Assembly (NCBI GenBank): GCA_017463485.1
Contig: JAFTPD010000009.1
Location: 124,001 to 188,000, forward strand
From: Clostridia bacterium
Lineage (GTDB): Bacteria; Bacillota; Clostridia; Oscillospirales; CAG-272
Reading direction: 5' to 3'
DNA length: 64,000 bases
A model generated the notes under the pieces. It was given only the letters and a program-made list of their open reading frames with translations, was not told the DNA's origin and did no database searches. Shown one piece after another: positions 52,108-61,352 of the stretch. A program made the translations under genes and the position numbers. Each line of letters begins with the position of its first letter. Position 1 is the stretch's first letter.

Positions 52108-52551
52108 ATGAAAGTAGTATTGCTTGCTGACGTAAAAGGTCAGGGAAAGAAAAACGATATAATTAACGTATCCGACGGATACGCACGCAACTTCCTCTTC
52201 CCCAAGAAGCTGGCTGTTGAGGCTGATTCCAAGATTCTCAACGAGATTCGAGGTAAGGAGGAGTCCAAGGCTCACAAGATAGAGGTCGAGACCGCCGAGG
52301 CGCGCGCGCTTGCCGCAAAGCTTGACACTCTGCTTATCAAGATCACCGCATCCTCGGGTGCTGACGACCGACTTTACGGCTCGATCACTGCGAAGGATAT
52401 CGCCGAGCGGCTGCAAAGCGACTATTCCATCACCGTGGATAAGCGCAAGATACAGCTCGGCGACCCCATCCGTGCATACGGACAATACGACATTGACGTA
52501 AAGCTGTATTCCGATATAGTCGGCAAGCTCCACGTCCTTGTCTGCAAATAA
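52108..52551 (+). CDS. rplI: 50S ribosomal protein L9
   Basis: 147 residues. [20 protein letters not shown] and [17 protein letters not shown] are the N-terminal rRNA-binding signature, followed by the long connecting helix and the C-terminal domain. It lies between gdpP and dnaB as in most Firmicutes. Confidence 0.98.
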   Translation: MKVVLLADVKGQGKKNDIINVSDGYARNFLFPKKLAVEADSKILNEIRGKEESKAHKIEVETAEARALAAKLDTLLIKITASSGADDRLYGSITAKDIAERLQSDYSITVDKRKIQLGDPIRAYGQYDIDVKLYSDIVGKLHVLVCK

Positions 52552-52562
52552 CGGAGTGATAT

Positions 52563-53939
52563 ATGGATAACAGCCAATTCACAGAGCAGAACGCGACGCT
52601 TCGCAAGCTGCCCTTCTCACTGATAGCGGAGCAATCGCTGCTCGGCTCGATACTCGTAGATCCGAATTCCTTCAATCACATAGCCGATATCGTTGCGGCT
52701 ACCGATTTCTATATCGAGGAGCATCAGCGCATATTCGCGGCTATGCATCAGCTCTTCCTGACCAACAGTCAGGTTGACTACGTTACGCTGATCGACATGC
52801 TGGTAACGCAGGGCGTGTATACCAAATCGGGCGGTGAGGAATATATCCGCACTATCGCCGAGGTAGTTCCAAACGCCCTCAACGTCAAGGACTACGCCCG
52901 CATCGTAAAGGATAAGAGCATACTGCGACAGCTTATAGCCGTCTGCGACGAGGTAAGCGATACCGCTTACGCGGAGCAGGACAGCGTAGCGCATATCCTC
53001 GACTCTGCGGAAAACAAGATATTCGCTATCGCGCAGGGTAAGGACACCAAGAATTTCAGACATATCCGCGAGGTTATCGGCGACGTTTACAGCCATCTGC
53101 ACGAGCTGAATACAAACAAGGAAGCAACGCAGGGTACGTCCACCGGCTTTTCGGGACTTGACCGCGTGCTTGCGGGTATGGGCAAATCCGACCTTATTCT
53201 CGTCGGCGCACGTCCCGGTATGGGTAAGACGTCCTTCTGTCTTAACATAGCATCAAACGTGGCGGCACAGACAGGCAAAAAGGTATGCATATTCTCGCTT
53301 GAAATGTCGGCTGATCAGCTTGTAAGCCGTATGATATCCAGCGAGGCAATGGTCGACAGCTATACCCTTCGCACGGGTGAGCTTTCGCCCACCGACTGGG
53401 AAAACGTAGCGGGAGCAACCTCCCGACTTGCAAAATGCGATATTCTTATCGACGATACCTCGGGTATCACCGTCACGGGAATGAAGGCAAAGCTTCGCCG
53501 CGTTGACAATCTCGGTCTTGTAGTCATAGACTACTTGCAGTTGATGCAGGGCGATCATCGAAACGACAACAGAGTTCAGGAGGTCGCGGAGATCTCCCGA
53601 GCTATGAAGATAATGGCAAAGGAGCTTATGGTCCCCGTTATCTGCTGCGCTCAGCTTTCCCGAGGTCCTGAATCCCGTACCGACAAAAAGCCCATGCTTT
53701 CCGACCTTCGTGACTCGGGTGCTATCGAGCAGGATGCTGACGTAGTTATGTTCCTCTACCGCGACGAATATTATAAGGTCAGCGACGGCGCTGTCCCCAA
53801 TGCCGACGCCGAGAGCAGCGTGGCAGAGGTTATCGTTGCAAAGAACCGTCACGGCTCGACCAACACCGTCAAGATGGGCTGGATAGGCAGATACACCAAA
53901 TTCCGGACCATTGCCGACGACCGCACCCTGCCGGGTTAA
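52563..53939 (+). CDS. dnaB: replicative DNA helicase DnaB
   Basis: 458 residues. N-terminal domain (LPFSLIAEQSLLGSILVDPNSF) and RecA-like helicase with Walker A GARPGMGKTSFCLNIA, Walker B LVVIDYLQLMQG and LSDLRDSGAIEQDADVVMFL. It unwinds the fork and recruits the DnaG primase. No intein. It starts 11 bp after rplI. Confidence 0.98.
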   Translation: MDNSQFTEQNATLRKLPFSLIAEQSLLGSILVDPNSFNHIADIVAATDFYIEEHQRIFAAMHQLFLTNSQVDYVTLIDMLVTQGVYTKSGGEEYIRTIAEVVPNALNVKDYARIVKDKSILRQLIAVCDEVSDTAYAEQDSVAHILDSAENKIFAIAQGKDTKNFRHIREVIGDVYSHLHELNTNKEATQGTSTGFSGLDRVLAGMGKSDLILVGARPGMGKTSFCLNIASNVAAQTGKKVCIFSLEMSADQLVSRMISSEAMVDSYTLRTGELSPTDWENVAGATSRLAKCDILIDDTSGITVTGMKAKLRRVDNLGLVVIDYLQLMQGDHRNDNRVQEVAEISRAMKIMAKELMVPVICCAQLSRGPESRTDKKPMLSDLRDSGAIEQDADVVMFLYRDEYYKVSDGAVPNADAESSVAEVIVAKNRHGSTNTVKMGWIGRYTKFRTIADDRTLPG

Positions 53940-53984
53940 GCTTGATACATAACCATTTTTAATTTTTTGAGAGGAGGCGCAACT

Positions 53985-55418
53985 GTGAAAAAGGATATTT
54001 TCGACGGCTTTGCGCCGCCACATACACTCTCTCAGCTTCCACCCGACACGCCCATACTCGTAGGCTTTTCAGGCGGAGCGGATTCGAGATTTTTACTGCA
54101 CCTTTTGTCCGAATATTCAAAAAAGCACGGTACGCCTATCTGCGCCGCCCATTTAAATCACGGCATACGCGGCGAGGAGGCGGATAGGGACGAAAGCTTT
54201 TGCCGACAGATCGCCGCAGAGTACGGTATTCCCTTCTTTTGCGAGCGCGCGGACGTTCCTGCCCTTGCACGGCAGACGGGCGAGAGCCTTGAGCTGAAGG
54301 CGAGAGTGTGCAGATACGAATTTTTCAAACGAATCATGCTGGAAAACGACATTCCCCTGCTTGCAACCGCTCATAACGCCGACGACGTGCTGGAAACGGT
54401 GCTGTTCCGTTTGATGCGCGGTACGGGAACAAAAGGACTTTCCGCCATCCCACCATCGCGAGAGCTTGGAGACGGACGCTTGGCGGTGCGCCCCATTCTT
54501 GCCTACACCAAGCGCGAGATTGTTGAATTTTGCGACGCTCTCGGCTTGAAATACGTCACCGACAGCACCAATTTCGAGGACGATTGCACGCGCAACAGGA
54601 TCCGTCATGCGGTTATCCCCGAGCTTGAAAAAATTTCAGGCGACGGTATCCCGCAGCGAGCGGCGATAAGATATTCTGCCTTCGCCCGCGAGGACGAGGA
54701 CGCTATTATGTGCCTTGCCGAGGCGGCGCTGAACGCATCCGAGCCGTTGAGGATAAGCGTTGATAAATTAAATTCCCTGCATAGAGCCATAGCCAAACGG
54801 GTTATATTTAAGCTATATGCAAATCTGTTTTCGGACAGCGGCGGGGATATCCCCGAGGATAAAACGCTGTCAAATCTTCACGTTGATGCTGTGCTGGAGC
54901 TTGCCTCCAAGGGAGTAAAGCATTCAAGGCTGAATCTTCCCGACGGCGCTACGGCGACGATCGAGGGCGGCTGTCTTGTGCTTTCAAAGCAGACTGATAC
55001 TAACACCGACAACACTTTTTTTGTGCGCGAGATAAATTCGGGGCACACGCAGATAAATCACCGTTTTTCGGTATCCGTCGAACAGATCGACGCTCCCGCC
55101 ACACAAAAAAAAGGCAAGGAGCTATACGGCGGCAGAGTTTTTGCCAGCGTCGCCTTCCCCGACGAGCGCATATCACTTCCCCTGACAGTAAGACCGCGCC
55201 AAAGCGGCGACGTTATCCGCTCACACTCAATGACAAAAAAGCTGAAAAAGCTATTGTGTGACAAGGATATTCCACTTGAGCTTCGCGACACGCTTCCGCT
55301 CTTTATACTCCCGGGCGGCGCAGTTTTATGGTGTCCGTCAGTGGCAATAGCCGACGGCTTCAAGGCAAACGCAGGCGCCCCCGCCGTGCGACTCACCGTT
55401 ATTTTTCACGACGTTTAA
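53985..55418 (+). CDS. tilS: tRNA(Ile)-lysidine synthase
   Basis: 477 residues, starting at GTG 53985 because GAGGAGG lies 7 nt upstream; a TTG at 53967 would lie before that site. PP-loop VGFSGGADSRFLLHLLSEY, then HLNHGIRGEEADRDE and TAHNADDVLETVLFRLMRG. The C-terminal domain ends RPRQSGDVIR and MTKKLKKLLCDKDIP. It changes the wobble C of tRNA-Ile(CAU) to lysidine. Same order tilS-hpt-ftsH as in Bacillus. Confidence 0.95.
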   Translation: MKKDIFDGFAPPHTLSQLPPDTPILVGFSGGADSRFLLHLLSEYSKKHGTPICAAHLNHGIRGEEADRDESFCRQIAAEYGIPFFCERADVPALARQTGESLELKARVCRYEFFKRIMLENDIPLLATAHNADDVLETVLFRLMRGTGTKGLSAIPPSRELGDGRLAVRPILAYTKREIVEFCDALGLKYVTDSTNFEDDCTRNRIRHAVIPELEKISGDGIPQRAAIRYSAFAREDEDAIMCLAEAALNASEPLRISVDKLNSLHRAIAKRVIFKLYANLFSDSGGDIPEDKTLSNLHVDAVLELASKGVKHSRLNLPDGATATIEGGCLVLSKQTDTNTDNTFFVREINSGHTQINHRFSVSVEQIDAPATQKKGKELYGGRVFASVAFPDERISLPLTVRPRQSGDVIRSHSMTKKLKKLLCDKDIPLELRDTLPLFILPGGAVLWCPSVAIADGFKANAGAPAVRLTVIFHDV

Positions 55419-55447
55419 AAAGCTAACATACAGAAAGGAATACCAAT

Positions 55448-56011
55448 ATGTCGACCCCCACATACTCCGCCGCAGATTGCAAAGAAGTCCTTTTTTCAGA
55501 GCAGCAGATCGACGAGATAATCACCCGTCTTGCAAGAGAGATCGAGGACACCTACAAGGGCAGTAAAAATCGCCTTGTAATGGTTATCACGCTTAAAGGA
55601 GCGCTTCCCTTTGCCTCCGCTCTGATGAAAAAAATAAACATTCCGATACAGTATGAATGTGTCAAGGTGTCCTCCTACGGCTCGGGCACAAAATCCTCGG
55701 GCGAGGTAAAGCTGCACCTTGATCTGCAAATAAGCGATCCCGAAAACACCGACCTGCTCATTATCGAGGACATTATCGATTCGGGCAACACGCTGAGCTT
55801 TTTGACGGCTTACCTTAAGAGCCGCCGTCCCGCCAGCGTGCGCGTCTGCACTCTGCTCGACAAGCCCTCCCGCCGCGAGGTTGACTTCACTCCCGATTTC
55901 AACGGCGCGCAGATTCCAGATAAATTTGTCGTTGGATTTGGACTCGATTTCGACGAAAATTACCGCGCACTTCCCTTTATCGGAGTACTTAAGGAAGAAA
56001 TTTATTCATAA
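55448..56011 (+). CDS. hpt: hypoxanthine phosphoribosyltransferase
   Basis: 187 residues. The PRPP loop LLIIEDIIDSGNTLSFL and the N-terminal VITLKGALPFASALM are diagnostic. It salvages hypoxanthine and guanine to nucleotides, complementing the purine operon in the window. In Firmicutes it is known to interact with TilS and to affect ftsH expression, hence the conserved order. Confidence 0.96.
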   Translation: MSTPTYSAADCKEVLFSEQQIDEIITRLAREIEDTYKGSKNRLVMVITLKGALPFASALMKKINIPIQYECVKVSSYGSGTKSSGEVKLHLDLQISDPENTDLLIIEDIIDSGNTLSFLTAYLKSRRPASVRVCTLLDKPSRREVDFTPDFNGAQIPDKFVVGFGLDFDENYRALPFIGVLKEEIYS

Positions 56012-56048
56012 TACCGTCATAAATCGGTTTATGGTGTTCACATAAAAT

Positions 56049-56062
56049 ACATACGCGTATGT
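56049..56062. promoter_or_regulatory. 14-bp perfect palindrome upstream of ftsH
   Basis: ACATACGCGTATGT, 49 bp before the ftsH ATG and overlapping a weak TATACT (about 56062-56068). It could be an operator of a repressor, but no known consensus is recognised. Confidence 0.4.
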
Positions 56063-56110
56063 TATACTTACATCCGTGGTTATAATCCCAACTCAGAACG
56101 GAGGAATCAA

Positions 56111-58189
56111 ATGAAAAACAGCTTCAAGGTGATCCTTGGATACGGACTTGCGCTGGTGGCTATTATTGCTGTAATAGCTATGCTCTACAAGGGCACGGGA
56201 AAGACCGAGGATCCCCTTTACAACGATATCGTTGAATACTTCAGACACGAGCAGGTAGAGGAATTCGTGCTCGGCAATGACGACGTACTTGAGCTCGTGC
56301 TAAAGGACGGCAAGAAAGTATCATATAAACTTGCAAGCGTTGATATTTTCCACCGCGATCTCGGCGGACTTATCGTCCAACAGATGGACGACGGTATCAT
56401 CACCAAGGGCGAATATGAGCCTGTCAAGACGTATCCTTGGTGGGCGTATTATCTGCCTTGGGTATTGCTCATCATAGTTATTATCGTCATTTACTATTTT
56501 GCGGTAAAGCGCATGATGAACAGCGGAGGCCCCGGCGGTAAGATCAATAACTTCGGCAAGGCAAGAGTAAAAGTGCCCATGCCCGACGATAAAAACAAGG
56601 TCACCTTTGCCGACGTGGCAGGTGCTGACGAGGAAAAGGAAGAGCTTGTAGAGATCGTGGAATACCTCAAGGACCCCGAAAGATATTCCAAGCTCGGCGC
56701 AAAGATACCCCACGGCGTGCTTCTTATGGGCCCTCCCGGTACGGGTAAGACCTTGCTTGCCAAGGCAGTCGCAGGAGAGGCGGGCGTTCCCTTCTTCTCC
56801 ATTTCGGGCTCTGATTTCGTTGAAATGTACGTCGGCGTTGGTGCGTCCCGTGTCCGCGACCTGTTTGAAACGGCACGCAAGGCGCACGCGGCTATTATAT
56901 TTATTGATGAAATCGACGCAGTCGGACGTCACAGAGGTGCAGGTCTTGGCGGCGGACACGACGAGCGCGAGCAAACACTCAACCAGCTTCTCGTCGAGAT
57001 GGACGGCTTCGGCTCGCACGACGGAATTATCGTTATCGCGGCAACCAACCGCCCTGATATCCTTGACCCCGCACTGCTCCGTCCGGGTCGATTTGACAGG
57101 CAGATCACCGTAAATATTCCCGATATCAAGGGACGCGAGGATATCCTCAAGGTCCACGCAAAGAATAAGCCCTTTGAGCCCGGCGTTGATTTTGCAGAGA
57201 TCGCAAAGACCACAGCAGGCTTTACGGGCGCTGACCTTGCAAACCTCTTAAACGAATCGGCTCTGCTCGCTGCAAGACGCGGAAAGAGCCTTATCGGAAT
57301 GGCGGAAATTGAAGACGCATTCATTAAGATAATCGCAGGTCCCAAGAAAAAGTCCCGCGTTATGAAGGAGCGCGAGAAGCGCAACACCGCATACCATGAG
57401 GCAGGTCACGCTATGGTGGCTCACCTGCTGGGACTTGATCCCGTACAGCAGATATCCATTATTCCCTCGGGTAACGCTCTGGGATATACTCTCAATCCTC
57501 CCGCGGAGGATAAGTACAGCGTTTACAAGCAGGAGCTCAAGGATAAGATATCCATGCTGCTCGCAGGCCGCGCCGCAGAGGAGATAATCTTCGGCGACGT
57601 TTCGGGCGGCGCATCCAACGACATTCAGCGCGCTACCGCAACCGCAAAGCAAATGGTCATGAAGCTGGGTATGTCCGAGATCCTCGGTCCTCGCCGCTTC
57701 GGCAACGATCAGGAGGAGGTATTCCTCGGACGTGATTTCTCGTCCAATGCGGACTATTCGCAGGAGGTCGCGGCGCGTATCGACAGCGAGATACACGATA
57801 TCATCTCCGCATCCTACAATAAGGCGAAGGATCTGCTGAACGCCAATATCGGCAAGCTGCACTTTATCGCAGAGTTTCTGCTGAAGCACGAGATAATGGA
57901 CGGCGACCAGTTCAGACACGCTATGGACGACGAGGGCGCGACCATGGAATCCCTTGAGGAGATCGCCAACGAAAAGAAACGCAAGAGCGAGGAAGCAAAC
58001 GCTCAGCGCGCCGCCGAAGCAGAAAAGGAAGCAGCCGAGGCAGAAGCCAAGGCGAAAAATTACAGCGAGAGCAAGGAAAAATCCGATTCCCACAATAGCT
58101 ACGACCGCGGAGAAGGCAGAAACCGCTACAACCGCGACGAAAAGGACCAAAGCGACGACACCGACGACGGTGACGAGATTCAGCATTGA
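56111..58189 (+). CDS. ftsH: ATP-dependent zinc metalloprotease FtsH
   Basis: 692 residues. Membrane helices at about 9-26 and 100-122 flank an external domain. AAA+ module with Walker [18 protein letters not shown], Walker [19 protein letters not shown] and the SRH arginines. Zinc site [10 protein letters not shown] with the third ligand in the [16 protein letters not shown] region. The last 70 residues are a charged, Ser/Asp/Arg-rich tail, longer than usual and probably disordered. It degrades membrane and short-lived proteins. Ends in a hairpin terminator. Confidence 0.98.
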   Translation: MKNSFKVILGYGLALVAIIAVIAMLYKGTGKTEDPLYNDIVEYFRHEQVEEFVLGNDDVLELVLKDGKKVSYKLASVDIFHRDLGGLIVQQMDDGIITKGEYEPVKTYPWWAYYLPWVLLIIVIIVIYYFAVKRMMNSGGPGGKINNFGKARVKVPMPDDKNKVTFADVAGADEEKEELVEIVEYLKDPERYSKLGAKIPHGVLLMGPPGTGKTLLAKAVAGEAGVPFFSISGSDFVEMYVGVGASRVRDLFETARKAHAAIIFIDEIDAVGRHRGAGLGGGHDEREQTLNQLLVEMDGFGSHDGIIVIAATNRPDILDPALLRPGRFDRQITVNIPDIKGREDILKVHAKNKPFEPGVDFAEIAKTTAGFTGADLANLLNESALLAARRGKSLIGMAEIEDAFIKIIAGPKKKSRVMKEREKRNTAYHEAGHAMVAHLLGLDPVQQISIIPSGNALGYTLNPPAEDKYSVYKQELKDKISMLLAGRAAEEIIFGDVSGGASNDIQRATATAKQMVMKLGMSEILGPRRFGNDQEEVFLGRDFSSNADYSQEVAARIDSEIHDIISASYNKAKDLLNANIGKLHFIAEFLLKHEIMDGDQFRHAMDDEGATMESLEEIANEKKRKSEEANAQRAAEAEKEAAEAEAKAKNYSESKEKSDSHNSYDRGEGRNRYNRDEKDQSDDTDDGDEIQH

Positions 58190-58198
58190 TTAACAAAT

Positions 58199-58224
58199 AG
58201 CCGCCCGTGTTGCCACGGGCGGCT
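58199..58224 (+). terminator. terminator of ftsH
   Basis: GCCGCCCGTG pairs with CACGGGCGGC, loop TTGC; the T-tail is weak. Confidence 0.75.
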
Positions 58225-58254
58225 CAAATTAAGTAATTATTCGTACAAAAGCTA

Positions 58255-58283
58255 TTGACAACGGAGCTGTTTTGTGGTAAAAT
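58255..58283 (+). promoter_or_regulatory. sigma-A promoter of tRNA-Gln
   Basis: TTGACA (58255-58260), 17-bp spacer, TAAAAT (58278-58283), about 30 bp before the tRNA. Confidence 0.85.
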
Positions 58284-58314
58284 GATACGGTCGTGAAAGC
58301 GACTAAAATAATAT

Positions 58315-58389
58315 TGGGGTGTCGCCAAGCGGTAAGGCACAGGACTTTGACTCCTGCATTCGTCAGTTCAAATCTGGCCACCCCAGCCA
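58315..58389 (+). tRNA. tRNA-Gln (anticodon TTG)
   Basis: The acceptor stem TGGGGTG pairs with CACCCCA, the anticodon arm CAGGA-CTTTGAC-TCCTG presents TTG, the T-arm loop is TTCAAAT, discriminator G and an encoded CCA end at 58389. It reads CAA and, by wobble, CAG. Confidence 0.96.
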
Positions 58390-58390
58390 G

Positions 58391-58422
58391 AAAAAAGCAC
58401 TTGCGTAAGCAAGTGCTTTTTT
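58391..58422 (+). terminator. terminator of tRNA-Gln
   Basis: AAAAAAGCACTTGC, loop GTAA, GCAAGTGCTTTTTT: a 14-bp stem ending in six T. Confidence 0.95.
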
Positions 58423-58427
58423 CAACT

Positions 58428-58567
58428 AAATCCGCCGTCGGCGGAAGAAATCCACCTTCGGTGGATGAAATCGCTTCGCGAGGAGAGAGGCGGATTTAAT
58501 TTCATCTGAAGCCGCAGGCTGAAGATTTCATCCGAGCTTGCTCGGATTTCATCGTGCAAAGCACGAT
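58428..58567. repeat. array of short palindromes spaced by GAAAT/ATTTCAT
   Basis: Small hairpins follow one another: TCCGCC-GTC-GGCGGA (58431), TCCACC-TTC-GGTGGA (58451), TCGC-TTC-GCGA (58471), AGCC-GCA-GGCT (about 58509), ATCCGAG-CTTG-CTCGGAT (58530) and ATCGTGC-AAA-GCACGAT (58551). The spacers are AGAAA, TGAAA or TTTCA, that is one ATTTC(A)-type link in either orientation. AAATCCGCC at 58428 also pairs with GGCGGATTT at 58489. No coding sense is visible. The remaining stretch to 58857 holds only the hairpin at 58592 and a promoter. Confidence 0.65.
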
Positions 58568-58591
58568 TTCATTATTTTCAGAATTTTGTAG

Positions 58592-58650
58592 ATGCACTTC
58601 GAGGTTTTCTGGTCTGTAACCAGATTCGAACCGGCGAAATGCATTTTTTG
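58592..58650 (+). terminator. long hairpin with T-run, T-arm-like loop sequence
   Basis: ATGCACTTCG pairs with CGAAATGCAT, with inner GGTT/AACC and CTGGT/ACCAG helices, followed by six T. The minus strand of its right part reads CGCCGGTTCGAATCTGG, like a tRNA T-arm, but no complete tRNA is present. Confidence 0.45.
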
Positions 58651-58790
58651 ATATAGATTCCCCACAACACCCAAACCGCAGACAGATCCGAACCGCCACA
58701 CCGTAGGGGCGTTCTGCGAACGCCCGCGGACACTTTTAACCTCCGTCATCGCCAAGCTTCTCACGAAAACTCGCCTATTCCACAAAAGTG

Positions 58791-58819
58791 TTGATTTTTT
58801 CTCAAAAATATGTTATATT
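58791..58819 (+). promoter_or_regulatory. sigma-A promoter of the YwaF-like gene
   Basis: TTGATT (58791-58796), 17-bp spacer, TATATT (58814-58819). Confidence 0.65.
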
Positions 58820-58857
58820 ATTCTCGACGATTCCCAAATTAACACTTGGAGGCTGAT

Positions 58858-59580
58858 ATGTTTACCACAAACCATTTCATTTGGCTTGGCGCTATTGCTC
58901 TGCTGATCGCCCTTGCGTTGATCGTTTTAAAAAAGCTCAAAATCTCCGATCGCGCCGTCGGTAAGGCGGTGATGATAACGCTTATCATACTTAAAATCTT
59001 TCACATGTCCCTATCTATGAAGGAATCCGAGTTCGGCGGCTACATCTTGAACCAGACTCAGCTCTCCTTCCACCTCTGCTCCATTATGATATACACGGTC
59101 ATATTTACCAATATGATCAATAATAAAAAGGTGGTTGACACCTTAAAGAGCTTTATGGTTCCCTGCCTTTTTATCGGTGCGGCAATGGCACTGCTTATCC
59201 CGACGGAGGGCGCAGACCCCACCGTTCCGCGAGTCTGGCAGTACATGCTCATTCACGGCGTTCTCGTATTTTACGGAATCTATCTTGCGGCGGTTGAAAG
59301 GGTCGACCTCTCCTTTCGGGCGTATTTCAACAATTTAAAATTACTTCTCGGCGTAACACTTATAGCCTTCCTTATGAACAGCGTGCTTGAACAGTACGAG
59401 ACCAACTTTTTATTCCTGCGCGTGCCGCCGATGGACAACCTGCCTCTGCTCAATCTCGATAACGGCTGGTACGTTTATTTTCTGACTCTTGCGGCGATTG
59501 CCTGCGTATTGGTGCTTCTTGTGCAGCTCCCCTTTATGGCATTGAACGCGCGGAGGAAAAAAAGAGAGCTCTCCCAATAA
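58858..59580 (+). CDS. YwaF/TP0381-family integral membrane protein
   Basis: 240 residues from the ATG at 58858, 7 nt after TTGGAGG. Six to seven membrane helices. Family-typical features are QLSFHLCSIMIYTVIFTN, the HGVLVFYGIYLAAVERV segment and the late stretch LNLDNGWYVYFLTLAAIACV. The family is widespread in Firmicutes; its function is not established. Single gene with a hairpin at 59612 after it. Confidence 0.8.
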   Translation: MFTTNHFIWLGAIALLIALALIVLKKLKISDRAVGKAVMITLIILKIFHMSLSMKESEFGGYILNQTQLSFHLCSIMIYTVIFTNMINNKKVVDTLKSFMVPCLFIGAAMALLIPTEGADPTVPRVWQYMLIHGVLVFYGIYLAAVERVDLSFRAYFNNLKLLLGVTLIAFLMNSVLEQYETNFLFLRVPPMDNLPLLNLDNGWYVYFLTLAAIACVLVLLVQLPFMALNARRKKRELSQ

Positions 59581-59611
59581 CATTCCCCGCACACCTATAA
59601 TTTGCCTCAAA

Positions 59612-59640
59612 TGCCCGCTCACCCAACAGGTGAGCGGGCA
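59612..59640 (+). terminator. terminator after the YwaF-like gene
   Basis: GCCCGCTCACC, loop CAACA, GGTGAGCGGGC; 11-bp stem with A/T-rich tail but no clean T-run. Confidence 0.7.
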
Positions 59641-59654
59641 ATAAATATAAGTTG

Positions 59655-59683
59655 TTGATTTTGAATTTTCACAATGCTATAAT
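59655..59683 (+). promoter_or_regulatory. sigma-A promoter of the XRE-TPR gene
   Basis: TTGATT (59655-59660), 17-bp spacer, TATAAT (59678-59683). Confidence 0.75.
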
Positions 59684-59726
59684 ATAAGCATAAAGGCCTT
59701 TAAATCCACATTGAACGGAGGAAAAA

Positions 59727-60779
59727 ATGGATATTGGAAACAAGATCAAGCAATTAAGATACAAGGCAGGGTTAACGCAGGAGCAGCTCGCCGCAAAGCT
59801 TGGCATCAGCGCGCAGTCGGTGTCAAAATGGGAAACAGCCGTTACCATGCCGGACATAACCTTATTGCCCCTGCTTGCAAGTGAGCTTGGCGTTACTATC
59901 GACGACCTTTTTGACCTGACCACCGATCAGCGGCTTAAGCGAATCGAAAAAAGAATAGACCTTGAGGAGGAATTTCCATCCGACGTTTTCAAGGAATACG
60001 AGCTGTTTTTGAAAAATCAGCTTGAAGAAAACGAGGACAAAACAAAGATACTCAGCTTGCTCGCGCACCTCTATCATCACCGCATTGAAGCGGACGCAAG
60101 GCGGGTCAGCAAGCTTGCGCGCGAGGCTATCATGCGCAATCCCGAACAGAAAAAGTGTCAGTGGCTTCTCCAGAAGGCAGAGGGTGCGCATATATGGGAT
60201 TGGAACGTAGCAAACCACACGGAGGTAATCGACTTTTATAAGAAGGTCATTGAAAACGACGCGCAAGAGCCCAAAACTCCCATGCCATACTACGAGGTGA
60301 TGGACAATCTGATAGCCGATCACCGTACCAAGGAGGCGGAAAAATATCTTGAAATATACAAAACTCTCCCCGCTCACAAGCCGTTTCTAATTCCCGTATA
60401 CAAAGCAAGCATTGCGCTGGCTGAGTATGACGTGGCAAAAGCAGACGGCATAATGGAGAGCGCCATGAAGGACTTTTCGGACAACAGCGGCTTCCTCTTT
60501 GAAACGGCACAATATTATGCCCGCAAATGCGAATACGAAAAAGCGATCGGGTATTACGAGCGATCATGGGCGACAGACGAAAAGCCGAGATTCACTGATA
60601 CGCTTCACGCTATCGCTATCATTTACGAGATCCTGGGAAACTACGCACAGGCAGTAAAAACATACGACAGAATGATAAATTGCATCAAAGAGGAATGGGG
60701 CTACAACGACGGTGACGCCGCAGTAGTTGAGGTAGAGCGTACCAAAAGACGGTTGCAGGATATGCAAGCCTCCAAATGA
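59727..60779 (+). CDS. XRE-family regulator with TPR-like C-terminus
   Basis: 350 residues. N-terminal helix-turn-helix (IKQLRYKAGLTQEQLAAKLG, ISAQSVSKWETAVTMPDI), then an all-helical region of about 270 residues with TPR-like repeats (for example EYEKAIGYYERSWATDEK and NYAQAVKTYDRMINCIKEEW). This design is common in regulators that respond to peptides or protein partners. No peptide gene is visible next to it. ACGGAGG precedes the ATG. Monocistronic. Confidence 0.85.
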   Translation: MDIGNKIKQLRYKAGLTQEQLAAKLGISAQSVSKWETAVTMPDITLLPLLASELGVTIDDLFDLTTDQRLKRIEKRIDLEEEFPSDVFKEYELFLKNQLEENEDKTKILSLLAHLYHHRIEADARRVSKLAREAIMRNPEQKKCQWLLQKAEGAHIWDWNVANHTEVIDFYKKVIENDAQEPKTPMPYYEVMDNLIADHRTKEAEKYLEIYKTLPAHKPFLIPVYKASIALAEYDVAKADGIMESAMKDFSDNSGFLFETAQYYARKCEYEKAIGYYERSWATDEKPRFTDTLHAIAIIYEILGNYAQAVKTYDRMINCIKEEWGYNDGDAAVVEVERTKRRLQDMQASK

Positions 60780-60829
60780 TCTTCCCGAATTATAAAAAAG
60801 CACCTGAAATTTAAAAACTATTTTTCCCC

Positions 60830-60858
60830 TTGCAAAACCCGCATTGGTATGCTATAAT
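60830..60858 (+). promoter_or_regulatory. sigma-A promoter of the mutarotase gene
   Basis: TTGCAA (60830-60835), 17-bp spacer, TATAAT (60853-60858), 40 bp before the ATG. Confidence 0.8.
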
Positions 60859-60898
60859 GAAAATACGACCTAAAAAATAAATTTGTGAGGTGTGTATT

Positions 60899-61339
60899 AT
60901 GTTAAAAGGTATTCCGAAGATTTTGCCCCCCGAGCTGCTCAAGGTGCTTTGCGAGATGGGACACAGTGACAGACTGTGCATAGCCGACGGCAACTTCCCC
61001 TCCGAATCAATGGGCAAGGACGCAATAGTTATTCGCATGGACGGTCACGGCGTGCCCGAGATCCTCGACGCTATTCTTACCGTTTTCCCGCTCGATACTT
61101 ACGTTGAAAAGCCTGCTATACTTATGCAACTTATGGATCGCGACGTCGGACGCGTGGAAACCCCCATCTGGGACGAGTATGCCAATATTATTTCCAAGCA
61201 CGACGAGCGCGGCAAGGACGCTCTGGGCAACATTGACCGCTTCGATTTCTACGAGGAGGCGAAAAAGTGCTACTGCATAATCGCTACGGGCGAGAGCGCT
61301 ATCTACGCAAACATCATGCTTCAGAAGGGCGTTATCTGA
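60899..61339 (+). CDS. FucU/RbsD-family sugar mutarotase
   Basis: 146 residues from the ATG at 60899 after GAGGTGTGTATT. LKGIPKILPPELLKVLCEMGHSD is the family opening with the conserved His, and IADGNFPSES follows. The C-terminal YCIIATGESAIYANIML with Tyr and Gly-Glu is typical of L-fucose mutarotase (FucU) rather than the shorter RbsD. It interconverts sugar anomers, probably for the sugar taken up by the nearby ABC system. 13 bp before the next gene. Confidence 0.88.
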   Translation: MLKGIPKILPPELLKVLCEMGHSDRLCIADGNFPSESMGKDAIVIRMDGHGVPEILDAILTVFPLDTYVEKPAILMQLMDRDVGRVETPIWDEYANIISKHDERGKDALGNIDRFDFYEEAKKCYCIIATGESAIYANIMLQKGVI

Positions 61340-61352
61340 CGGTATCTCCAAT

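Noticed and set aside
58428..58567. CRISPR array or multi-tRNA remnant
   Set aside because: Stems differ in sequence and links are only 5-8 bp, so there is no repeat-spacer pattern; no full tRNA fold is present.
58600..58645. Second tRNA gene on the minus strand
   Set aside because: Only a T-arm-like segment is seen; acceptor, D- and anticodon arms are missing.
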